Shown piece after piece: positions 1 to 8,737 of a DNA stretch of 64,000 bases. The number at the start of each line of letters is the position of its first letter. The stretch's first letter is position 1. The notes under the pieces were generated by a model. It was not told the DNA's origin, ran no database searches, and was given only the letters and a program-made list of their open reading frames with translations. The translations under genes and the position numbers were made by a program. This DNA comes from an uncultured Rhodospirillales bacterium (GTDB lineage Bacteria; Pseudomonadota; Alphaproteobacteria; Rhodospirillales; UBA2165): positions 660,150-724,149 of the forward strand of contig CAJXKD010000002.1 of the NCBI GenBank assembly GCA_913055735.1, read 5' to 3'.

Positions 1-1164
1 ACGGTTTGCTTCAACGAGACCTTGGCGTTGATTTTCCAGTTGCTCGGTCATCCGATTGAAGACGCGGCCCAACGTTCCGATTTCATCACTGCCGCCGCCA
101 TTGGTGAGGTCGACGCGCGCCGTTAGGTCCCCCTTTCGGATACGTTCCGACGCGGCAATCAAGTTGCCGATGGGGGTCGCCAATTGCGTTGCGACGGACC
201 AGCCCGTCCAGACGGCGGCAAGCAGCAGCAATACCGCGACCAAACCGAAGATGAGGAGGAAACGAACCTGAAGTTCTTCGCGGCTTGCCTCCAGCTGGCG
301 GTACTGTGCAATTGCGCCGCTGGCGGTGGATACGTGATCCAGTACCTGCGGCGCAATGAATCGTCCGACGATAAGATAAGCATCCACATAGGCCTCGAGC
401 TTGACCCCGGCACGCACCCGGTCGTCTGAATCGGATCCGATGATTACGACATCCCCGGATCTGACTTGTCCAAAAACCCGCTGAAGGAAATCCTGCGTCG
501 CCAGGTCGAAGCCCAATGAGAAACTCAACCCCGATCGGGCAATGGGGCGGCCCGCGCCGTCGACGACGAGGACCTCCGGCAGTTCTCGCACCAGCGCCTG
601 CGTGGTCACGTATTCCTGAAATTGCCGGGCATTCCCGCGAAGCTGCGGGGCGGCACGGTTGAGATCATTGGCCATCGCCAAAGCATCGATGCGGATATTC
701 TGCTGATGTTCGTGAAGATAGGCGTTGGCGACCGCCTGCGATTCGGTGACGGCCGTGCGTACCCGTTCACTAAACCAGGATTCGATGCCGAAGTTCAAAA
801 ACAGCCCCGAGAAAACGGCAACCAAGATCGCCGGGATGACGGCCGCGAGGCTAAACAGAACCACTAACCGGATATGCAGCCGCGTGCCGGCGGGCCCGAT
901 GCGGCGGCGCGCCCATCCCCGGACAATACGTCGGACGATCATGACGCCCAATGCCAACGCGAGAACCACGTCGACGTTAAGAAGGATGATGACGGTGGTC
1001 AGATCGGCATCGAGCGGTGCGAGGTCGGTCATCGCAACAATCGTCGCCGCGCCCGACGCGGCCAAGGTGACGGCAAGCAGCAGTTCGACAATCCGGTTTA
1101 ACCGAACGCGCCGCATCCACACCTGGGCTTTCTTGAATTTGTAAGGGGCCCGGAAGCCTGCCAT
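1..1164 (-). CDS. ntrY: Nitrogen regulation sensor histidine kinase NtrY, 5' part only (runs off left edge)
   Basis: Reading the minus strand from the ATG at 1164 gives 388 open codons without a stop up to base 1, so this is the N-terminal half of a larger membrane kinase. Two hydrophobic segments lie near residues 25-80, a third near 95-120 and a fourth near 285-310. Between the last two is an extracytoplasmic sensor region, and after the fourth comes a HAMP-like segment (GNLIAASERIRKGDL, then DEIGTLGRVFNRM). This is the usual NtrY architecture before the kinase domains. It lies 92 bases downstream of ntrC, which is the normal ntrB-ntrC-ntrY-ntrX order. NtrY with NtrX links nitrogen status and redox signals to transcription in alphaproteobacteria. 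The kinase core lies outside the window, so the call depends on architecture and context. Confidence 0.88.
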   Translation of the reverse strand, partial: MAGFRAPYKFKKAQVWMRRVRLNRIVELLLAVTLAASGAATIVAMTDLAPLDADLTTVIILLNVDVVLALALGVMIVRRIVRGWARRRIGPAGTRLHIRLVVLFSLAAVIPAILVAVFSGLFLNFGIESWFSERVRTAVTESQAVANAYLHEHQQNIRIDALAMANDLNRAAPQLRGNARQFQEYVTTQALVRELPEVLVVDGAGRPIARSGLSFSLGFDLATQDFLQRVFGQVRSGDVVIIGSDSDDRVRAGVKLEAYVDAYLIVGRFIAPQVLDHVSTASGAIAQYRQLEASREELQVRFLLIFGLVAVLLLLAAVWTGWSVATQLATPIGNLIAASERIRKGDLTARVDLTNGGGSDEIGTLGRVFNRMTEQLENQRQGLVEANR

Positions 1165-1256
1165 TACATCGATCCTAAATCATCGGTCGTCGGGCGATAG
1201 CCGTCTCGAATGCCGTCCGATCTTATCCGGCGGCGGATGTATCGCCGCAAGACAAT

Positions 1257-2693
1257 TTACTTGGGGCTCTTTGTTACCGGAATGTTGAGATCGCGTATTT
1301 TCTTCCTTAGCGTATTGCGGTTGAGCCCTAATAATTTCGCCGCACGCAACTGATTTCCGCGGGTTGCGGCCAATGACAAGGATATCAGCGGCCGTTCGAC
1401 CTCATTCAAGACCCGCTCGTATAGCCCCGGCGGCGGCAACATATTGCCGTGAGCTTCGAAATATTCCCGCAAATGAATTTCGACGGCGTCACCAATTCCG
1501 TCGCCGGTCTTGGCGTTCTGGGGCGGTAAGGTCGATTCGGCGAGTTCCGCTTCGACAGCGTCCACTCCGATCGTCTCTTCAGAATAGAGCGCCGCCAGAC
1601 GCCGCACCAAATTTTCCAATTCGCGCACGTTGCCCGGCCAATGGTAGGCCTGCATGCGTTCCAACGCGGCGTCATCGAGAATTTTCCACGGCAGACCTTC
1701 GTCTGCGCACTGCTTAAGAAAATGCCGAGCAAGCTCGGGAATGTCCTCACGCCGTTCACGTAAAGGCGGCATACGGATAGGCACGACGTTGAGGCGGTAG
1801 TACAAATCTTCCCGGAACAGGCCTTGCCGGATCAGCTGGGTAAGATCGCGGTGCGTCGCGGCGATAATCCGGACGTTGGTCTTGATGGGTGTGCGCCCGC
1901 CAACCGTGGTGTATTCGCCTTCCTGCAGAACCCGCAGCAGCCTGGTTTGCGCCTCGGGCGGCATGTCGCCGATTTCGTCGAGGAACAGCGTCCCTCCTTC
2001 CGCCTGTTCGAAACGTCCGAGTGCCCGGGCGGTCGCCCCCGTAAAGGCGCCTTTTTCATGTCCGAACAATTCGCTTTCGATCAATTCACGCGGGATGGCC
2101 GCCATGTTGATGGCAACGAACGGATGGTTTTTGCGCTTGCCGTACTCGTGAAGCGCCCGCGCCGCCAGCTCCTTGCCGGTACCCGATTCACCGCTGATCA
2201 ATACCGTGAGATTGGTGCCCATTAGGCGCGCTAACGACCGGTAGACATCCTGCATGGCCGGGGAGCGGCCGATCAACGGCAGCCGCTCGTCGTCTTCTCG
2301 TTCGAGCTGCCCGGCTTGTGTGTCGGGGGCCGCTTCGAGTGCCCGTTTGACGACATTGATCAATTCATTGAGGTCGAACGGTTTTGGCAAGTATTCAAAA
2401 GCGCCGCGCTGGGTCGCGTTGACCGCCGTCATCAACGTGTTCTGCGCGCTCATCACGATGACACGCATATCCGGGCGGATTTTCTTGATGCGCGGGATCA
2501 GGTCGAGGCCGTTTTCGTCGGGCATCACCACATCGGTGATGACGAGATTGCCCTCGCCGTCACTCACCCATTTCCATAGGGTCGCTGCGTTGCCGGTAGT
2601 GCGGACGTCGTAACCCTGACGGCCCAGCGCCTGACTTACGACTGTGCGGATTGCGCCGTCATCGTCGGCAACCAATATGGTGGATGCGCTCAT
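1257..2693 (-). CDS. ntrC: Nitrogen regulation response regulator NtrC (sigma-54 activator)
   Basis: This 478-residue protein has the three expected domains. The receiver domain carries acidic residues at 10-12, the phospho-acceptor Asp54 ([12 protein letters not shown]) and a KPF motif near 104. The AAA+ domain has Walker A GESGTGKE (168-175) and the sigma-54 contact loop GAFTGA (215-220). The C-terminus is a Fis-type helix-turn-helix ([13 protein letters not shown]). When phosphorylated by NtrB it activates sigma-54 promoters of nitrogen-assimilation genes such as glnA and amtB. It starts 19 bases after the ntrB stop in the dusB-ntrB-ntrC-ntrY operon. The length matches the alphaproteobacterial family and nothing is missing. 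Confidence 0.97.
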   Translation of the reverse strand: MSASTILVADDDGAIRTVVSQALGRQGYDVRTTGNAATLWKWVSDGEGNLVITDVVMPDENGLDLIPRIKKIRPDMRVIVMSAQNTLMTAVNATQRGAFEYLPKPFDLNELINVVKRALEAAPDTQAGQLEREDDERLPLIGRSPAMQDVYRSLARLMGTNLTVLISGESGTGKELAARALHEYGKRKNHPFVAINMAAIPRELIESELFGHEKGAFTGATARALGRFEQAEGGTLFLDEIGDMPPEAQTRLLRVLQEGEYTTVGGRTPIKTNVRIIAATHRDLTQLIRQGLFREDLYYRLNVVPIRMPPLRERREDIPELARHFLKQCADEGLPWKILDDAALERMQAYHWPGNVRELENLVRRLAALYSEETIGVDAVEAELAESTLPPQNAKTGDGIGDAVEIHLREYFEAHGNMLPPPGLYERVLNEVERPLISLSLAATRGNQLRAAKLLGLNRNTLRKKIRDLNIPVTKSPK

Positions 2694-2712
2694 TGCTCTT
2701 GGTCCCTGGGTT

Positions 2713-3873
2713 TCAGGTTTCTAGTTGAATGTTTGTTGGAATTGTCGCCATGGGCAGCATGACGCGGAATACCGTCCGTCCGGGTACGCTGTCGAACTCG
2801 ACGACACCGCCATGGTCATCGACCATTTTCGCCACCAATGCCAAGCCAAGGCCGCTCCCCTTTCGTTTGGAGGTCACAAAGGCGTCGAAGAGGTGATCCC
2901 GCATTTCCAGCGGAATGCCCGGACCGTTGTCTTGGACGCTAACCACCAACGGCAGGTGCGTCCGCGTATCGGAACCGGCAATCGCGAACCGCACGCTGTG
3001 CTGATAGGCCGTGGTCAAGGTAATTTCGCCGCCCTTTTCCGGCACGGCTTCGGCGGCATTCTTCACGAGATTGAGGAAAATCTGCACGAGCTGATCGAAA
3101 TTGCCGTCCACCGGCGGCAACGACGGATCGTAGTGTTCGACGATCCGTACATGACGGGCGAACCCGTTCACGGCGATCTTTTTCACCCTTTCCAGTACTT
3201 GGTGAATGTTGATCGGCGCGCGTTCCAGCGGCCGTCCGTCTGAAAACACCTCCATCCGGTCGACGAGCGCGCAAATGCGGTCCGTCTCTTCACAGATCAA
3301 CCGGGTTAGTGTTTGATCTTCGGGTTCAGCGCTTTGCTCCAGCAACTGCGCGGCACCACGAATGCCCGAGAGCGGATTTTTGACTTCGTGGGCCAGCATG
3401 GCGGCCATCGCGGTGACCGACCGGGCGGCATTGCGGTGGGTCAGCTGGCGATCGATTTTATCGGCAATGGAGCGTTCGAAGAACGTCAGCACCACATGGT
3501 CCGGCCTGTCCGGTAGCGCCGTCGCTTGGACATTGACGTAGTGTTTGCGAATACGCGGCGATTCAAGCACCACACCATATTCGGACGCGGTAATGCCTTC
3601 CGCGCGGACCAAGGCGATCAAGGCGAAAACAGGGCTGTCCGAGGGAATGAAATCGGTCAACGGCACGTTTTGAAGCTGTGCCAAACTGGCGCCTAGAAAT
3701 TGTTCGGCGGCATTGTTTGCGAATGTCACCTGGGTCTGGGCGTCGACCACCAGCACGGCGCTTTCCAGCGAGTTAAGAACGCTTTCCGCGCCAATTCCGG
3801 TGGCCAGGCCGGCCTGGCTGGATTGCCCGGGGGGAAACGAGACAGCCAATTTACCTGATGCGCTTCCGCTCAC
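2713..3873 (-). CDS. ntrB: Nitrogen regulation histidine kinase NtrB
   Basis: This 386-residue soluble kinase has an N-terminal PAS domain (about 30-135), a DHp segment with His162 in [14 protein letters not shown], and a HATPase domain containing [16 protein letters not shown] and GSGLGLALV. NtrB phosphorylates or dephosphorylates NtrC according to the uridylylation state of PII. There are no membrane segments, as expected for a cytoplasmic nitrogen sensor. Its start overlaps the dusB stop by 4 bases (ATGA type), which suggests translational coupling. ntrC follows 19 bases later on the same strand. Confidence 0.96.
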   Translation of the reverse strand: MSGSASGKLAVSFPPGQSSQAGLATGIGAESVLNSLESAVLVVDAQTQVTFANNAAEQFLGASLAQLQNVPLTDFIPSDSPVFALIALVRAEGITASEYGVVLESPRIRKHYVNVQATALPDRPDHVVLTFFERSIADKIDRQLTHRNAARSVTAMAAMLAHEVKNPLSGIRGAAQLLEQSAEPEDQTLTRLICEETDRICALVDRMEVFSDGRPLERAPINIHQVLERVKKIAVNGFARHVRIVEHYDPSLPPVDGNFDQLVQIFLNLVKNAAEAVPEKGGEITLTTAYQHSVRFAIAGSDTRTHLPLVVSVQDNGPGIPLEMRDHLFDAFVTSKRKGSGLGLALVAKMVDDHGGVVEFDSVPGRTVFRVMLPMATIPTNIQLET

Positions 3874-4874
3874 GCCGCCTCCCGGTCCATTACCGGATCA
3901 TAAAAACGATGGATCGCGGTCCTGACTTCTTCTTCGTCCGTCAACCGATTGACGTGATCGCGGAAAGCGGCGGAACCGGGCAATCCCCGGCTGTACCAAG
4001 AAATATGTTTCCGTGCGATGCGGACACCGCGGTCCGTGCCGTGATGGCTTAAAATATCTTCGTAATGCTCAAGGAGCGCTTTCTTTTGGGCGTCCGGGGA
4101 CGGGTCTGCCAGGCGTTCGCCCGTTTCCAGATAGTGATTGATCTGGTTAAGGAACCAGGGCCGGCCATAACTGCCCCGCCCGACCATGACGCCGTCCGCG
4201 CCCGATCGCGTCAGCAACTCTTCGGCGTCTTCCACCGAGGTGACGTCGCCATTGCCGATGACGGGAATCGACACGGCATCCTTGACCTGACGAATAAAGT
4301 CCCAATCCGCATGGCCTTTGTAGAATTGGCAGCGTGTTCGGCCGTGTACGGTCAGCATGCGGACTCCCGCCTGCTCGGCGATCCGGGCCAGCTGAGGTGC
4401 GTTGCGGCTCTGGTCGTCCCATCCTGTTCGCATTTTCAACGTTACGGGAAGATCGACGGCCTTCACCACCGCCTCGACAATCCGACCGGCGAGCAACTCA
4501 TCGCGCATGAGCGCCGACCCTGCATGCCCCTTGGTGACTTTCTTCACCGGGCAGCCCATGTTGATGTCGATGATCGCCGCGCCGCGATCGGCATTGAGCT
4601 TCGCCGCTTCGGCCATTAGGTCCGGCTCGCAACCGGCAAGCTGGACGGCCATGGGGAATTCCTCGGCGCAGTTCGAGGACATTTTCATGGTTTTACGATT
4701 GGCGTAGATCATCGCCTTGCTGGCGATCATTTCGGAAATCACCAATCCGGCACCATGCTTCTTGACCAGCCGCCGATATGGCATATCGGTTACGCCCGAC
4801 ATGGGCGCAAGCAATACCCGGCTGTCCAGCCGAATGGGGCCTATTTCAATATTCATACTAGGAAACCATGCCAA
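3870..4874 (-). CDS. dusB: tRNA-dihydrouridine synthase DusB (NifR3 family)
   Basis: The 334-residue protein reduces specific uridines in the tRNA D-loop using FMN and NADPH. It shows the Dus signatures: [16 protein letters not shown] near the N-terminus for FMN binding, [13 protein letters not shown] with catalytic Cys108, LKMRTGWDD, and [16 protein letters not shown]. The TIM-barrel region is followed by a short helical C-terminus. Met7 (4856) is an alternative start that fits family alignments slightly better. It is the first gene of the ntrBC operon, where the homologue is called nifR3 in Rhodobacter and Rhizobium. A spaced dyad lies just upstream at 4887-4929 in the only short promoter-sized gap of this operon. 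Confidence 0.95.
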   Translation of the reverse strand: MAWFPSMNIEIGPIRLDSRVLLAPMSGVTDMPYRRLVKKHGAGLVISEMIASKAMIYANRKTMKMSSNCAEEFPMAVQLAGCEPDLMAEAAKLNADRGAAIIDINMGCPVKKVTKGHAGSALMRDELLAGRIVEAVVKAVDLPVTLKMRTGWDDQSRNAPQLARIAEQAGVRMLTVHGRTRCQFYKGHADWDFIRQVKDAVSIPVIGNGDVTSVEDAEELLTRSGADGVMVGRGSYGRPWFLNQINHYLETGERLADPSPDAQKKALLEHYEDILSHHGTDRGVRIARKHISWYSRGLPGSAAFRDHVNRLTDEEEVRTAIHRFYDPVMDREAA

Positions 4875-4886
4875 TTTTGCTCATTT

Positions 4887-4929
4887 ATTAGGCAAAAAAT
4901 CCACAAAAGCAATCGGTCTTTTGCCTAAT
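4887..4929. promoter_or_regulatory. Perfect 11-bp inverted repeat upstream of dusB-ntrBC
   Basis: ATTAGGCAAAA at 4887-4897 is repeated as its exact reverse complement at 4919-4929. The centres are 32 bases apart, about three helical turns. It fills most of the 64-base gap between the ccsA-like stop and the dusB start. No T-run follows either arm, so an operator fits better than a terminator. It does not match the NtrC consensus (GCAC/GTGC half-sites) or a sigma-54 -24/-12 element. The binding protein is unknown. Confidence 0.5.
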
Positions 4930-4938
4930 GGACGAAAA

Positions 4939-5748
4939 TTAGGCGAGCAGAATGTCTGTGACGAACTTTACCCCCGGATATCCGAGGGAAAACAGCAAAT
5001 AAGCCAACAAAACCAAACGTGCGGCGGCCTTTCCCCGAACGCCCGTGCGGAAATGGACGATCAGAAGCAAGGCGACCACGATGAAGACCGCAATGGTTAA
5101 GACCGTCTTATGGTCGAACACCAGAATATCCCCGGTGGCGACATAAAGCGTTGCCATGCCGGTGGCGAGCCCCGCCGCCAGGATAATCTCCGCCGCCAGT
5201 AGGAGGCGGACGACCAGCCGCTCGCTGTCAGCTACCGACGGCAACAAGCGTGACAGCGCTGAGACCTTTTTCGCTTTCAGCGCGCGTTCCTGAAACATGG
5301 CGGCCAGAGAGGCCGTCGCTGCCACGGTAATCAAGCCGTAGGTGATAACCGAGATCGCGATGTGGGTGCCGATCCACGCCAACGGCACGTGGCTCTCGAG
5401 GGGCCTCGAGTGGGCCTGTCCCCATATGCTGGCCAAAATGGCAAGCAGCAATAAGTAAGGCAGCAGCAATGGCGTAAGCTTGGAGGCCGGATCCGAGATC
5501 GCGGCAACAACGATTTGAATGATCATGCAGACAACGACGGTGATCCAGAGCGCGGTGGAAAGGCCCGTCTGCCACCCGGCGGAGTCGCGGAAAAATACCC
5601 AGGCAGCAGGCCCAGCCAAGGCTACCAGCATGACCGACCAATAGACGAGGTCTCGCCGCGGCGGCTGCCGGAACGAGACGATCACCGCCGGCAGAAGCGC
5701 GATAACTGCCGTTAAATTGAGAAAGAGCGGGCTCATTTCCCCCAACAT
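4939..5748 (-). CDS. CcsA/YpjD-like cytochrome c assembly membrane protein
   Basis: The 269-residue protein is almost entirely transmembrane helices (eight by eye), with a Pro-rich loop after the first helix. It has conserved histidines in WIGTHIAISVITYG and FDHKTVLTIAVF and near the last helix (LLIVHFRTG). This matches the CcsA/CcmF-related family that includes YpjD, thought to bind or move haem in the inner membrane. The tryptophan-rich WWD haem-handling motif of true CcsA or CcmC is not visible, so the YpjD branch is more likely and the biochemical role is unproven. The initiator could be Met1 or Met5 (5736). It lies upstream of dusB on the same strand and is divergent from ispDF. Confidence 0.75.
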   Translation of the reverse strand: MLGEMSPLFLNLTAVIALLPAVIVSFRQPPRRDLVYWSVMLVALAGPAAWVFFRDSAGWQTGLSTALWITVVVCMIIQIVVAAISDPASKLTPLLLPYLLLLAILASIWGQAHSRPLESHVPLAWIGTHIAISVITYGLITVAATASLAAMFQERALKAKKVSALSRLLPSVADSERLVVRLLLAAEIILAAGLATGMATLYVATGDILVFDHKTVLTIAVFIVVALLLIVHFRTGVRGKAAARLVLLAYLLFSLGYPGVKFVTDILLA

Positions 5749-5898
5749 TGTCCGTCCCGGACCCGCGCTGGGCCCTTCGTGGTGAAGGACACATACGACG
5801 CCCGGATGCGCTTGGCAACCGAACGTACTCGCTCTAGTTTGCTTTCTCCTTGTAGTTTACCGAGACGCTGACGGTCTCATGAGCGGAAAACCGATGGA

Positions 5899-7059
5899 AT
5901 GAACTGCGCGGCACTGATCGTTTCCGCCGGCCGGGGGCACCGGTTCGGTGGAACGCTTCCCAAGCAATATCGGACGATTGCCGGTGAGCCGGTCCTGCGC
6001 CGGACGGTCACCGCCTTTGCCGCGCATCCGGACGTAGATGCGGTGCGTGTCGTCATTCATCCGGATGACCGGTCTCTTTATGACGAAGCCGTCTCCGGCC
6101 TCGATCTGTTGCCGCCGGTGCATGGCGGCGCCGATCGCCAGGAATCGGTCCACCTTGGGCTCGATAGCCTGAAGGAATTGGCGCCCGAGAAGATACTTAT
6201 CCATGATTCGGTTCGCCCCCTCGTATTGGCGCAGTTGATCTCGGGGGTTCTCAAGGCGATCGGACCGGGGCGCGGCGCCCTGCCTGCCCTCCCCGTAGCC
6301 GACACGCTCAAACGTGCCGACGATCATGTCGTTGCCGGAACCGTTGACCGGACAGGCCTTTGGCGCGCGCAAACACCCCAGGGGTTTTGCTTCGCCGATA
6401 TCCTGGCCGCCCATGAAGAGGCGGCCAAACGCAGCGAGGCTTTGACCGACGATGCGGCGGTTGCCGAACAGGCCGGTCTTACGGTGCAGTTGGTGCCGGG
6501 AGACGAGCGGAATCTCAAGATAACCACGGAGGACGATTTGGCGCGGGTCGAAGCATTCATGGAAGGCGGCATGGGCCTTGTCCGCGTGGGCACCGGGTTT
6601 GATGTCCACCGGTTCGGCCCCGGCGATGCGGTGACGCTATGTGGCGTGCGCATTCCCCACAATGCCGGCCTCGTCGGCCATTCCGACGCCGACGCCGGCC
6701 TTCATGCGATCACCGACGCACTGCTCGGCGCAGCCGGCGCCGGCGATATCGGGGACCACTTCCCCCCATCGGACGAAAAATGGCGCGACGCGCCCTCCGA
6801 CATCTTTCTCCGGCATGCTGCCGATCTCATCGCCTCACGCGGCGGCCGTGTACTCAATGTCGATCTTACGTTGATTTGCGAGCGGCCAAAGATCGCGCCC
6901 CACCGCGCCCAAATGCGCGAACGGGTGGCGGAGATTTTAAACCTCGCCGCCGATCAGGTGAGCGTCAAGGCAACGACCACCGAGAAATTGGGTTTCACGG
7001 GACGCGAGGAAGGTATCGCCGCGCAAGCGACCGCCGCCATCATGCTGCCGACCCGCTAG
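5899..7059 (+). CDS. ispDF: Bifunctional IspD/IspF of the MEP isoprenoid pathway
   Basis: This 386-residue fusion joins 2-C-methyl-D-erythritol 4-phosphate cytidylyltransferase (residues 1 to about 220) to 2-C-methyl-D-erythritol 2,4-cyclodiphosphate synthase (about 227-386). The IspD part has the nucleotide-binding start [12 protein letters not shown] and HDSVRPLV. The IspF part begins [12 protein letters not shown] with the Asp and His metal ligands, followed by [18 protein letters not shown] and the late [13 protein letters not shown] motif. The two enzymes catalyse steps 3 and 5 of the pathway. The fusion is common in alphaproteobacteria. The gene is divergent from the ccsA-like gene, with a 150-base shared upstream region. 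Confidence 0.97.
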   Translation: MNCAALIVSAGRGHRFGGTLPKQYRTIAGEPVLRRTVTAFAAHPDVDAVRVVIHPDDRSLYDEAVSGLDLLPPVHGGADRQESVHLGLDSLKELAPEKILIHDSVRPLVLAQLISGVLKAIGPGRGALPALPVADTLKRADDHVVAGTVDRTGLWRAQTPQGFCFADILAAHEEAAKRSEALTDDAAVAEQAGLTVQLVPGDERNLKITTEDDLARVEAFMEGGMGLVRVGTGFDVHRFGPGDAVTLCGVRIPHNAGLVGHSDADAGLHAITDALLGAAGAGDIGDHFPPSDEKWRDAPSDIFLRHAADLIASRGGRVLNVDLTLICERPKIAPHRAQMRERVAEILNLAADQVSVKATTTEKLGFTGREEGIAAQATAAIMLPTR

Positions 7060-7066
7060 TGCGGTT

Positions 7067-7387
7067 TCAGGTCCCAGATGTTTCTTCGGCAAGCCACGCC
7101 AAATAGTCGGGATTGCCGGCGCCGATGGCCAACTCGATGGCGCACGGCGTGGTGTAGCTGTGCAAATCGGTAATCCGGGCGATGGTTTTACCGACGAGGT
7201 CCTTGCGGGTTTTGACGATCATGGCAATTTCGTTTTCCCGCTCGATGGCGCCCTGCCACCGATAGATCGATTCCATGTCGCCCAGGATATTGGCGCACGC
7301 GATCAACCGTTCGGCGATCAGCGCTTCGGCAATGGCACGTGCTTCGTCCCGTGTTCCGGCAGTGATATAGATAATGGACATGGTCAT
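7067..7387 (-). CDS. cutA: Divalent-cation tolerance protein CutA
   Basis: With the start at 7387 the product is 106 residues, the usual CutA length. An upstream ATG at 7438 would add a Pro/Gly-rich tail unlike the family, and Met3 (7381) is also possible. CutA signatures are SIIYITAGTRDEARAIAEAL, ERLIACANIL, SIYRWQGAIERENEI and IVKTRKDL, ending with HSYTTPCAIEL. CutA forms very stable ferredoxin-like trimers. A role in copper or metal tolerance is reported in E. coli, but its general function is unclear. It converges on ispDF with only 7 bases between stops. Confidence 0.93.
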   Translation of the reverse strand: MTMSIIYITAGTRDEARAIAEALIAERLIACANILGDMESIYRWQGAIERENEIAMIVKTRKDLVGKTIARITDLHSYTTPCAIELAIGAGNPDYLAWLAEETSGT

Positions 7388-7507
7388 GGAGCTTCCCGTG
7401 CCTCCCCTTCCCGTCGGGCGATTTGGCGAATTAGGCAATCTACTCTACGATAGCGCGTGCCGTCACGTTCCACCCACAAGGAACGGATTGGAGAGGGAGG
7501 CAGGACC

Positions 7508-7768
7508 ATGGATGCAAGATCCGATACGCTGATCGGCGGAACAAGACCGACGGCAGTGCAGAAACGATGGCTGGTACGGGGATTACGGCAGCCCGGCGGA
7601 AAATTGCCGTTGTTCGATTCAGAAGGGCAAAGGATTAGCGCCCGAACGGTGCAAAGCTGCATCCGGCAAGGGTGGGCCGAACCCTGGTTCGAGAATGCCA
7701 TCAAAAGCGATTGGCTGGTTTGTAAGCTCACCGACGAAGGCCGGCGAGTCGCCCAACACCCGGACTAA
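7508..7768 (+). CDS. Small conserved-looking protein of unknown function, wHTH-like
   Basis: The start at 7508 is preferred because a purine-rich Shine-Dalgarno (GGAGAGGGAGG) precedes it by about 9 bases. The frame is open from 7457. The 86-residue product contains VQKRWLVRGLRQPGGKLPLFDSEG, read as two short segments, then ARTVQSCIRQGWAEPW and CKLTDEGRRV. The pattern of helix, short loop, then a beta wing ending in LTDEGR resembles small winged-helix proteins in which "LT..G" closes the domain. No partner gene is evident. A strong intrinsic terminator follows at 7800-7824, so it is probably a monocistronic unit. DNA binding is inference only. Confidence 0.65.
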   Translation: MDARSDTLIGGTRPTAVQKRWLVRGLRQPGGKLPLFDSEGQRISARTVQSCIRQGWAEPWFENAIKSDWLVCKLTDEGRRVAQHPD

Positions 7769-7799
7769 CAGCAGCCATAAACCGGCTACAGACGGATAT

Positions 7800-7824
7800 A
7801 GCGCCCGCATGGGCGCTTTTTTTT
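7800..7824 (+). terminator. Intrinsic terminator after the small gene at 7508-7768
   Basis: AGCGCCC and GGGCGCT form a perfect 7-bp stem around a GCAT loop, followed by eight T residues on the plus strand. Confidence 0.9.
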
Positions 7825-7864
7825 GGCCTAAAATCGGCTGATTTCCGACGTTTTCGAAAAAAAA

Positions 7865-7915
7865 TTAACCATTGTGATGCGCATCACAGCCGGGATGCGG
7901 GCCGTCCCCTATGGT
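7865..7915 (+). promoter_or_regulatory. CRP-like operator and -10 box for a candidate sRNA promoter
   Basis: TGTGATGCGCATCACA (7873-7888) is a perfect palindrome that matches the CRP/FNR-superfamily core TGTGA-N6-TCACA. A -10-like TATGGT lies at 7910-7915. A start at about 7922 would put the operator centre at -41.5, the classical class II activator position. No -35 hexamer is apparent, as expected for an activator-dependent promoter. TTAACCAT, a CtrA half-site sequence in Caulobacter, abuts the palindrome at 7865-7872. The regulator in this organism is not known. Confidence 0.55.
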
Positions 7916-7921
7916 CACCAT

Positions 7922-8003
7922 AGATTGCTCACTTGGAGTGATCGTCCCTTTACAGTTCCCTCAAGAGCAAACTATGGGTCGGCTTCGCCGGCCCTTCTTT
8001 TTT
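7922..8003 (+). ncRNA. Candidate small regulatory RNA, about 82 nt, unclassified
   Basis: No ORF with coding character fills 7830-8070. A predicted transcript from about 7922 folds into one extended hairpin: TTGCTC (7925-7930) pairs with GAGCAA (7965-7970), and the flanking TAG pairs with CTA after an A·A mismatch. It ends in an intrinsic terminator. The hairpin loop contains UCCC and UUCCCUC stretches that could pair with Shine-Dalgarno sequences. The upstream region has a CRP-like site at the right spacing. Start, expression and targets are all inferred, and I could not assign it to a named RNA family. Confidence 0.5.
7976..8003 (+). terminator. Intrinsic terminator of the candidate sRNA
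   Basis: GGGTCGG (7976-7982) pairs with CCGGCCC (7988-7994), with one G·U pair, around a CTTCG loop. TTCTTTTTT (7995-8003) follows. It belongs to a plus-strand transcript, and no plus-strand CDS lies between it and the previous terminator at 7824. Confidence 0.85.
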
Positions 8004-8040
8004 GCCGAATTTAGGAGGGTGTCGGGACCCTGCCGGACGC

Positions 8041-8083
8041 CGAGCCTACACGTCGAGCCTAGGCATCGAGCCTAAGCTTCGAG
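8041..8083. repeat. Three tandem 13-bp repeats at the end of the Rieske gene
   Basis: Units CGAGCCTACACGT (8041-8053), CGAGCCTAGGCAT (8054-8066) and CGAGCCTAAGCTT (8067-8079) share the core CGAGCCTA, and a partial fourth copy begins CGAG at 8080. On the minus strand each core contains TAG. The innermost copy supplies the Rieske stop codon, so the array looks like a short slippage expansion of the gene's last codons. Confidence 0.7.
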
Positions 8084-8407
8084 ATAGACCGCTCCGTCCC
8101 GCACGAAGGCCTTCAGCGACACCAGCTTTTGCCCTTCCGCCGGGCCCCCGACGCAAGCACCATCCTCGATATTGAACAGAGCGCCGTGTTTCCCGCAGCG
8201 GATCAGTGTGCGGTCGCGATTGAAGAAGATGCCTGGAACCTGATCGATGAAGTCCTGGGCATGGGGGCACCAGTTGAGATAGGCGTAGACAGTCTCCCCT
8301 TTTCGAACGACGAAGATATTGCGTTGCTTGCCGTCTACACGACCGACCATGGCCTTGGCATTGCCGTCTTCGATTTCGTCGAGGTCCACCAGTTTCTGTT
8401 CGGCCAT
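8072..8407 (-). CDS. Small Rieske [2Fe-2S] domain protein
   Basis: This 111-residue protein is a single Rieske fold. The cluster-binding pairs are CPHAQ (Cys47, His49) and CGKHG (Cys71, His74), the spacing typical of soluble Rieske ferredoxins. It lacks a signal peptide, membrane anchor or catalytic oxygenase domain. That fits an electron-transfer partner or a NirD/BphF-like ferredoxin, but no cognate oxygenase or reductase is nearby. It lies downstream of tRNA-Pro, separated from it by that gene's terminator. A tandem 13-bp repeat includes its stop codon. Confidence 0.85.
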   Translation of the reverse strand: MAEQKLVDLDEIEDGNAKAMVGRVDGKQRNIFVVRKGETVYAYLNWCPHAQDFIDQVPGIFFNRDRTLIRCGKHGALFNIEDGACVGGPAEGQKLVSLKAFVRDGAVYLEA

Positions 8408-8511
8408 TCCGGTACCAGCCTTCGTTGCGCGGAAAAGATTTTGAGAATGAATCGCGGCGCTTTCATTGCCGGAAAGGGTTCAAAAAGCAACCGGTTTTGA
8501 AAGAATAGGGC

Positions 8512-8546
8512 AAAAATAGACCGGGACACGGTGTACGTGCCCCGGT
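8512..8546 (-). terminator. Intrinsic terminator of tRNA-Pro
   Basis: On the minus strand ACCGGGGCACG pairs with CGTGTCCCGGT (11 bp, one G·U) around a 5-base loop, followed by TCTATTTTT. It begins 8 bases after the encoded CCA of the tRNA. Confidence 0.88.
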
Positions 8547-8553
8547 TTTATTT

Positions 8554-8630
8554 TGGTCGGAGCGGCGGGATTTGAACCCACGACCCCTACACCCCCAGTG
8601 TAGTGCGCTACCAGGCTGCGCTACGCTCCG
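8554..8630 (-). tRNA. tRNA-Pro (anticodon GGG)
   Basis: The minus strand reads as a 77-base tRNA. The acceptor arm CGGAGCG/CGCTCCG has discriminator A and an encoded CCA. The D-arm is GCGCAGCCTGGTAGCGC. The anticodon stem CTACA/TGTAG encloses the loop CTGGGGG with GGG at positions 34-36. The T-arm contains GGTTCAAATCC. It decodes CCC and CCU. It has its own promoter (8681-8709) and terminator (8512-8546). Confidence 0.97.
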
Positions 8631-8680
8631 TCAGATCGCTGCCCTCTTGATTTCAAAGCCGTGGGGCAGCGCGGGGCGGC

Positions 8681-8709
8681 ACTATAATCGCCACGTCCTT
8701 GCCCCGCAA
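8681..8709 (-). promoter_or_regulatory. Predicted sigma-70 promoter of tRNA-Pro
   Basis: On the minus strand TTGCGG (8704-8709) and TATAGT (8681-8686) are separated by exactly 17 bases. The -10 box lies about 50 bases upstream of the mature tRNA 5' end, which implies a leader removed by RNase P. Confidence 0.65.
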
Positions 8710-8737
8710 CGCCATAAGACAGCTTATCGCGAAAGGT

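Noticed and set aside
4875..4938. NtrC binding site or sigma-54 promoter before dusB
   Set aside because: No GCAC-N7-GTGC half-sites and no TGGCAC-N5-TTGC element. Only the unrelated ATTAGGCAAAA dyad is present.
8041..8083. CRISPR array
   Set aside because: Units are 13 bases, directly abutting without spacers, and no cas gene is near.
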